Shown in pieces: positions 7,381-10,963 of a stretch of DNA of 10,963 bases. The DNA is from QQWI01 sp964522015 (GTDB taxonomy: Bacteria; Bacillota; Clostridia; Peptostreptococcales; Acidaminobacteraceae). Numbering within the stretch: the first letter of the stretch is position 1; each line of letters begins with the position of its first letter. The notes under the pieces are model-generated. The model was not told where the DNA came from, did not search any database, and was given only the letters and a program-made list of their open reading frames with translations. Where the stretch lies: NCBI GenBank assembly GCA_964522015.1, contig CAZFST010000055.1, forward strand, positions 1 through 10,963. The letters are read 5' to 3'. The translations under genes and the position numbers were made by a program.

Positions 7381-7450
7381 ATAAAAAATATCTATGCAAC
7401 TCTTTTGTTGTTTCAGTGGATATTTTTTTAAATAAGTGTATATTTATGAG
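7365..7450. repeat. 86-bp direct repeat, left copy (arg control region)
   Basis: This stretch aligns without gaps to 8413-8498, with 71 of 86 positions identical and a spacing of 1048 bp. It contains the argC promoter facing left. At its right end it contains TATATT (7439-7444), the weakened counterpart of the argB -10, facing right toward the toxin-antitoxin genes. Confidence 0.9.
7371..7399 (-). promoter_or_regulatory. argC promoter
   Basis: On the minus strand TTGCAT (7399-7394), a 17-nt spacer and a perfect TATAAT (7376-7371) lie 26 nt upstream of the argC ATG, so the leader would be about 20 nt. The -35 is weak (3 of 6). The operator-like motif overlaps the -10. Confidence 0.65.
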
Positions 7451-7532
7451 GTTTTGAATGAAACAGCGACCTCCTTTTAGCGTCTAGTCAGTGTGTTTAA
7501 TACCGTGAATCATGAAAAACAACCCCGAATTG

Positions 7533-7561
7533 TTGACCATTGTGTACCATAGTTGTACAAT
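7533..7561 (+). promoter_or_regulatory. Toxin-antitoxin promoter with TGTAC/GTACA operator
   Basis: TTGACC (7533-7538), a 17-nt spacer and TACAAT (7556-7561) make a good vegetative promoter. Inside it TGTAC (7543-7547) and GTACA (7555-7559) form an inverted repeat over the spacer and -10. YefM-type antitoxins are known to bind TGTACA-core palindromes at their own promoter, so self-repression is expected. Transcription would start near 7568, before the GAGGTG ribosome binding site. Confidence 0.65.
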
Positions 7562-7595
7562 GACATCACCAAATAAGATGAAGCGAGGTGTTGAT

Positions 7596-7883
7596 ATGAA
7601 TTTTTATACAGTCAGGGATTTAAGAACGCAACCCAAGCAAATTTGGGAAAAACTCTCGGAAGTTCACGAATTGATCATCACCAATAACGGTAAGCCAAGT
7701 GCACTGATAACTGAGATTGATGAGGAAAACATGGAAGATGTTCTCTCTAGCGTAAGACAGTCCATGGCCATGCGTGCGACTAACAAACTAAGATTAGCCT
7801 CAGTAATTAATGGCAATGCTAAAATGACTGAAGAAGAGATTGAGTTAGAAATTGAACAATCTCGAAAGGCACGCAGAACATGA
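7596..7883 (+). CDS. Phd/YefM-family antitoxin
   Basis: This 95-residue protein begins MNFYTVRDLRTQPKQIWEKL and continues HELIITNNGKPSALITEID, the typical Phd/YefM DNA-binding N-terminal domain. The C-terminal half (about 45-95) is charged and helical, as expected for the part that wraps the toxin. ATG 7596 has GAGGTG 5 nt upstream. The frame can be extended to 7512, but that would run back across the promoter. The stop overlaps an ATG at 7880 in an ATGA arrangement, the usual coupling to a toxin gene. It should neutralise the downstream PIN toxin and repress its own promoter. The pair sits between the divergent arg operons and looks more AT-rich than the arg genes, consistent with acquisition. 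Confidence 0.85.
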   Translation: MNFYTVRDLRTQPKQIWEKLSEVHELIITNNGKPSALITEIDEENMEDVLSSVRQSMAMRATNKLRLASVINGNAKMTEEEIELEIEQSRKARRT

Positions 7884-8277
7884 TTCACGCGTTCTTGATA
7901 CGAGTATTCTTGTGTCAGCTTTGCTATCCCCAAAAGGTGCACTTGCAAGGGTATTTGGTCGCGTCTTAAATGGCAATGTCATTATGTGTTTTGATAGTAA
8001 CATCATCGCTGAGTACAAAGATGTTTTAGAGAGGCCCAAGTTTAAATTCAATCCGAAGGTTATCGATAAGGTGCTTGAGTATATTCTAGAGTCTGGTTTT
8101 TCTGTTGTGCCAAAGCCACTGCCGATTGAATTTACAGATGAGGATGACAAGATATTTTACGAAGTAGCTGTCCATGTTAATGGGCACTTGGTAACAGGGA
8201 ATATCAAGCATTTTCCGAAAGAATCGATAGTCGTCACAGCATCCGAATTTTTAGAAATTATCGAGAATCAGTCATAA
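7852..8277 (+). CDS. PIN-domain toxin (COG1569-type), possibly frameshifted at its start
   Basis: The frame carries a PIN ribonuclease domain. Numbered from the TTG at 7852, these are VLDTSILVSALLSPKG with the first acidic residue (D16), SNIIAEYKDVL with E54, DEDDKIFYEVA (D96-A106), and LVTGNIKHFP (113-122). PIN toxins of this kind cleave RNA and pair with Phd/YefM antitoxins. The oddity is the start. The expected ATG at 7880, which overlaps the antitoxin stop and has AAAGG 10 nt upstream, is one base out of frame. One extra base near 7889 would give MIHAVLDTSILVSALL, a normal family N-terminus. As it stands the domain can only be read in full from the TTG at 7852, inside the antitoxin gene and without a clear ribosome binding site. 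It may be a pseudogene, a sequencing error or a case of frameshifting. Confidence 0.75.
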   Translation: MNNLERHAEHDSRVLDTSILVSALLSPKGALARVFGRVLNGNVIMCFDSNIIAEYKDVLERPKFKFNPKVIDKVLEYILESGFSVVPKPLPIEFTDEDDKIFYEVAVHVNGHLVTGNIKHFPKESIVVTASEFLEIIENQS

Positions 8278-8310
8278 AGTGACAAACGAGACCTCAACCG
8301 AAAAACACTT

Positions 8311-8347
8311 ACAGGCTCGCCACTAAAATGTGGCGAGCCTGTTTTTT
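8311..8347 (+). terminator. Strong rho-independent terminator after the toxin-antitoxin genes
   Basis: ACAGGCTCGCCAC (8311-8323) and GTGGCGAGCCTGT (8330-8342) form a perfect 13-bp GC-rich stem with a 6-nt loop, followed by a T-run (8342-8347). It lies 33 nt after the toxin stop and insulates argB from cassette transcription. An A-run at 8301-8305 could make it work partly in reverse as well. Confidence 0.92.
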
Positions 8348-8412
8348 ATTGCTATACCAACGAGGCGACACGGCGCGTCATCCGTCACAACCTTCTGCAA
8401 TTCTTGATTGCA

Positions 8413-8498
8413 AGTATGTATATGCATAATAAAAAATAACTATGCAACAATTATGTTGTTTTAGTGGATATATTTTATTTTATGTGTATAATTATGAG
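8413..8498. repeat. 86-bp direct repeat, right copy (arg control region)
   Basis: This is the partner of 7365-7450 in the same orientation. It carries the argB promoter with a perfect rightward TATAAT (8487-8492). Its left end, the counterpart of the argC -10, has decayed to CATATA on the minus strand (8424-8419). A small inverted repeat CAACA-ATTA-TGTTG lies in the middle (8445-8458). A 6-bp hairpin, TGCAAT/ATTGCA (8396-8412), ends exactly at the left boundary. Confidence 0.9.
8464..8492 (+). promoter_or_regulatory. argB promoter
   Basis: A perfect TATAAT (8487-8492) lies 55 nt upstream of the argB ATG. With a 17-nt spacer the -35 position reads GTGGAT, which is poor. The -10 is the main evidence, together with its place in the duplicated arg control region. 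Confidence 0.5.
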
Positions 8499-8500
8499 TA
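8483..8500 (+). promoter_or_regulatory. ARG-box-like operator over the argB -10
   Basis: The + strand reads TGTGTATAATTATGAGTA. It shares 12 of 18 positions with the motif over the argC -10 (TATGTATAATCATACTCA), each read in its gene's direction, with the common core TNTGTATAATYAT. It fits the left half of the ArgR box better than the right half. ArgR binding is inferred. Confidence 0.4.
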
Positions 8501-8547
8501 AATGATTAATAAATGATTCATGTATCTGTTCAGGAGGGTGTATCACT

Positions 8548-9441
8548 ATGTCACTAAAAAACAAAACTTGCTTTGTAGTTAAAGTCGGTGGGAGTCTTTT
8601 AACCCATCCAGAAAGGTTTACTAACTTTGCAAAAGATATTGCAGCCCTCAGAGAAACCGGTCAAAAGGTAATCGTTATTCACGGTGGCGGCCCCCATATT
8701 TCAAAAGCTTTAAATGAAGCCCAGCTGCCTTCAGTCGTCATCGAAGGTTACAGGCAAACCACAAAAGAGATGATGCCCCTTGTGGAAAACGTCTTGATTG
8801 GACAAGTTTATCAACAGCTTAGGCAGGCTTGTCAACAGGCAGGCCTCAAGGTACCAATAATTTCAACGGCTTCAGATGTGCCGGTTTTAGCCACACAAAA
8901 AAGAACCCCAGATGGGGTCCCGGTTTGGGGCTTAGTGGGGAGCACAGAATCCTTACAGGTGGATGTGCTTAAGAGCTGGCTGGAGGCTGATTTAGTGCCC
9001 ATTCTACCCTCTGTAGCCTGCGATGCCAGTGGGCAAAGTCTTAATATCAACGCCGATGAACTGGCTGCTTTTGTAGCCTCAAGTATTGGTGCCCAGGCCC
9101 TGATTGTGCTAACCGACACCAACGGGGTTTATATGGACGGCAGCAATAAAAATTCCCGGGTGCCTTCCCTTAACCCCCAAGAGGCCCAACACCTGATCAC
9201 AAGCGGTGTCATCCATTCCGGGATGATTCCAAAAGTCCAGCACTGCCTGAAAGCTTTAGAAAAACAAGTGAATAAAGTATGCCTGATAGACGGCGCCATG
9301 ACAGGGGCTCTACTGTTTGCAGCCTACGGCAGTCATGATATGGGCACTGTTTTTACAGATCATATCACTACCGACTATAACCATGATATCAATAGCAATT
9401 ATCGAGAGGAGACACCATGCAAATCAATCAGCAATTTCTAA
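8548..9441 (+). CDS. argB: Acetylglutamate kinase
   Basis: This amino-acid kinase family enzyme phosphorylates N-acetylglutamate with ATP and is often the arginine-inhibited step of the cyclic pathway. In the 297-residue protein VKVGGSLL (11-18), HGGGPHIS (45-52), NINADE (166-171), LTDTNGV (188-194), SGMIPKV with the conserved Lys (224-230) and IDGAMTGALL (247-256) are visible. GYRQT (67-71) replaces the more usual GLRVT, so the substrate region is somewhat divergent. ATG 8548 has AGGAGG 10 nt upstream. About 28 residues follow the usual end near GTVF (266-269). This tail reads through the argD ribosome binding site and overlaps argD by 25 nt, so the two are probably translationally coupled. 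Confidence 0.97.
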   Translation: MSLKNKTCFVVKVGGSLLTHPERFTNFAKDIAALRETGQKVIVIHGGGPHISKALNEAQLPSVVIEGYRQTTKEMMPLVENVLIGQVYQQLRQACQQAGLKVPIISTASDVPVLATQKRTPDGVPVWGLVGSTESLQVDVLKSWLEADLVPILPSVACDASGQSLNINADELAAFVASSIGAQALIVLTDTNGVYMDGSNKNSRVPSLNPQEAQHLITSGVIHSGMIPKVQHCLKALEKQVNKVCLIDGAMTGALLFAAYGSHDMGTVFTDHITTDYNHDINSNYREETPCKSISNF

Positions 9442-10583
9442 TGCCAACTTACAAGCGTCACGACCTTCAGTTTATCAGCGGCCAAGGGGTTTGGCTCACA
9501 GATCACCTGGGCAACACCTATCTTGACTGTGTTTCTGGGGTTGCGGTCAATGCCCTTGGCCATCAGCACCCTGCCATAAAAGAAGCCATTTTAGCCCAAA
9601 GTCATCAATTGATGCACGTTTCCAATCTTTACTTTACAGAGCCCCAGCTTAAACTTGCCAAAAGCCTATGCGACATGTCGGGGCTTGAGGCCGTATTTTT
9701 ATCCAATAGTGGCACAGAATCCGTGGAAGCCGCCCTTAAAATCGCCCGTAAGTATGGCAAGAGCATGGGGGCCTATAAAACTAAAATCATCCACGTCTCT
9801 GGCAGCTTTCATGGCCGTACCCTTGGTTCCCTCACCGTCACAGCCAACGTCAACTATCAAGCACCTTTTTTACCACTTATGGCCGATACAGAAGAATGCC
9901 CTGTTAATGATATTCAGTACCTTACTCGCCTGATGTCCGATGACGTCTGCGCCATTATCATGGAGCCCATTCAAGGGGAAAGCGGGGTTAATCCCATTGA
10001 TATTGATTTTATTGCCACCGCCAGAGCCCTTGCCACCCAGCATCAAGCGCTTTTGATTTTTGATGAAGTCCAATGCGGTATTTCCCGCACAGGCACCCTC
10101 TTCCATCACCAAAGCTTTGGCATTAAGCCCGATGTTCTGTGCCTTGCAAAAGGCCTAGGTGCTGGCTTCCCAATTGGGGCCACCCTTGTAAATAGTACAG
10201 CCAATTGCCTAGAACCAGGGGACCACGGGTCAACCTTTGGGGGAAACCCCATGGCCTGCGCCGTTGCCAATACAGTTCTTGATATCGTTGCCACCGATGA
10301 TTTTCTAAACCACGTCACCAACATGGGCCAAAAGGTAAAGGATTATTTTGACAAGGGTCAGCATCCAAATGTTGTTGGTGTAACAGGTTCAGGGCTTTTA
10401 CTTGGTATTCAACTAAGTCCTGAGGGTAAAGATGCCCCAACAGTGGTTAGCCATGCACTGGCAGAAAACCTGCTCTTGATTGGTGCAGGCCCTAAAACAG
10501 TGCGATTTTTGCCACCTCTCAATATCACAGCGGCTGAGTTGGATACAGCACTAGAAAGACTGACGGCGGCTCTTAGTCGCTGA
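9417..10583 (+). CDS. argD: Acetylornithine aminotransferase
   Basis: This PLP-dependent class III aminotransferase makes N-acetylornithine from the semialdehyde and glutamate. In the 388-residue protein NSGTESVEAALKIARKY is at 97-113, FHGRTLGSL at 131-139, MEPIQGESGV at 182-191, FDEVQCG with the PLP-nitrogen-binding Asp216 at 215-221, LAKGLGAGFPIGA with the Schiff-base Lys245 at 243-255, GDHGSTFGGNP at 268-278, and RFLPPLNI at 363-370. The length is normal and all key residues are present. AGGAG lies 5 nt before ATG 9417, inside the end of argB. It is the last gene of the argBD unit and is followed by a terminator. Confidence 0.97.
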   Translation: MQINQQFLMPTYKRHDLQFISGQGVWLTDHLGNTYLDCVSGVAVNALGHQHPAIKEAILAQSHQLMHVSNLYFTEPQLKLAKSLCDMSGLEAVFLSNSGTESVEAALKIARKYGKSMGAYKTKIIHVSGSFHGRTLGSLTVTANVNYQAPFLPLMADTEECPVNDIQYLTRLMSDDVCAIIMEPIQGESGVNPIDIDFIATARALATQHQALLIFDEVQCGISRTGTLFHHQSFGIKPDVLCLAKGLGAGFPIGATLVNSTANCLEPGDHGSTFGGNPMACAVANTVLDIVATDDFLNHVTNMGQKVKDYFDKGQHPNVVGVTGSGLLLGIQLSPEGKDAPTVVSHALAENLLLIGAGPKTVRFLPPLNITAAELDTALERLTAALSR

Positions 10584-10651
10584 TAGGATCCTAGTTGGCT
10601 AATTTTAAGGGACTTTGAGTGAGACAACTGCAAAAGTGACTATAAATTCAG

Positions 10652-10692
10652 AAAGCAAAAGGGCGCATTCACCATGGTCCCTTTTGCTTTTT
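10652..10692 (+). terminator. Rho-independent terminator after argBD
   Basis: AAAGCAAAAGGG (10652-10663) and CCCTTTTGCTTT (10679-10690) form a perfect 12-bp stem with a 15-nt loop, followed by TT. The loop contains the palindrome ACCATGGT. It lies about 70 nt after the argD stop. Confidence 0.85.
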
Positions 10693-10714
10693 CATTGTTG
10701 AGATTATAAGCCAT

Positions 10715-10730
10715 TCTATGAATTCATAGA
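10715..10730. repeat. 16-bp perfect palindrome
   Basis: TCTATGAATTCATAGA is fully self-complementary with no spacer. It sits between the argBD terminator and a possible promoter for the next gene. It may be a protein-binding site; its core TGAATTCA resembles joined ARG half-sites, but the spacing is wrong for a standard ARG box. Confidence 0.6.
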
Positions 10731-10809
10731 TTACCTTCTAGATACTGACATACCTAGCGACAAAATAAAAACAATGTTCTAATTGTAATAATAAAGGAGG
10801 GTTTAACTG

Positions 10810-10838
10810 TTGTAGGAAATAGTCATAATTGTTATGAT
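10810..10838 (+). promoter_or_regulatory. Possible promoter for a gene beyond the right edge
   Basis: TTGTAG (10810-10815), a 17-nt spacer and TATGAT (10833-10838) could be a promoter. The -35 is weak (3 of 6) and the -10 is good (5 of 6). The region is AT-rich, so chance is a real alternative. Confidence 0.3.
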
Positions 10839-10963
10839 AGGTGTAGAAAGCCGGTTTATCATAGAGGTGATACCAGTTGCTTTATTAAATATCGCTTTAT
10901 TATATATCAACCCGAATTATTCATAGCGATTCTAAATTAGAAGGGATCCCATAAAGAGATACC

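Larger units (their letters stand above)
10584..10963. other. 380-bp region after argD without a convincing gene
   Basis: Beyond the terminator, the palindrome and the weak promoter, I see an orphan ribosome-binding-like AAAGGAGGG (10793-10801) with no usable start codon after it, and a hairpin TATGATA/TATCATA (10833-10863). A 30-codon frame from ATG 10834 to TAG 10926 lacks a ribosome binding site. This is probably the leader of a gene outside the window. Confidence 0.55.

Noticed and set aside
7346..7399. Longer form of ArgC starting at 7399
   Set aside because: The extra 18 residues overlap the -35, spacer and -10, and the internal ATG at 7345 has a strong ribosome binding site.
7512..7595. 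Longer form of the antitoxin starting at ATG 7512
   Set aside because: It would translate through the promoter and operator, while ATG 7596 has a well-spaced GAGGTG and starts exactly at the family N-terminus.
7845..8150. Minus-strand frame opposite the PIN toxin
   Set aside because: It has no ribosome binding site or recognisable domain and lies opposite clear PIN motifs.
7365..8498. Insertion sequence or integron explanation for the cassette flanked by 86-bp repeats
   Set aside because: No transposase or integrase gene and no terminal inverted repeats are visible between the repeats, and 86 bp is far longer than normal target-site duplications.

Overview
The window reads as a chromosomal segment of a Gram-positive, probably clostridial, bacterium. 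This is inferred from strong AGGAGG-type ribosome binding sites, TTG/GTG start codon use, a secreted choice-of-anchor A surface protein with a Thr/Pro repeat tail, and the general look of the arg proteins. The exact taxon cannot be fixed from the sequence alone.

Layout. (1) 1-1565, minus strand: the 5' part of a large secreted surface-protein gene. It has a signal peptide and a choice-of-anchor A domain, then a Thr/Pro-rich linker of EAPTKAT heptads that runs off the left edge. (2) 1566-2210: a 645-bp non-coding region. It holds a likely promoter for the surface gene overlapped by a near-perfect Fur-type box, a hairpin near that gene's RBS, the arg operon terminator, and a three-copy 24-bp palindromic repeat directly after argH. 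(3) 2211-7345, minus strand: the operon argC-argJ-argG-argH. (4) 7346-8547: a 1.2-kb region between the divergent arg operons, containing a Phd/YefM antitoxin gene and a PIN-family toxin gene with their own promoter and a strong terminator. (5) 8548-10583, plus strand: argB-argD, then a terminator. (6) 10584-10963: no convincing gene; a 16-bp palindrome and possible leader of the next gene.

How the genes work together. ArgB, ArgC, ArgD and ArgJ carry acetylglutamate to ornithine with acetyl recycling, and ArgG and ArgH convert citrulline to arginine. The ornithine carbamoyltransferase (argF) and any dedicated argA are not in the window.

The most interesting structure is in region 5. The toxin-antitoxin cassette is flanked by two copies of an 86-bp direct repeat (7365-7450 and 8413-8498; 71 of 86 positions identical, no gaps). 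Each copy looks like a complete divergent arg promoter/operator. The left copy keeps a perfect TATAAT facing argC and a weakened box facing right. The right copy keeps a perfect TATAAT facing argB and a degraded box facing left. This suggests that one compact argC/argB divergent control region was duplicated around a toxin-antitoxin insertion and the two copies then split the work. The toxin reading frame is also shifted by one base from its expected ATG start, so the toxin may be dead or made from an unusual start.
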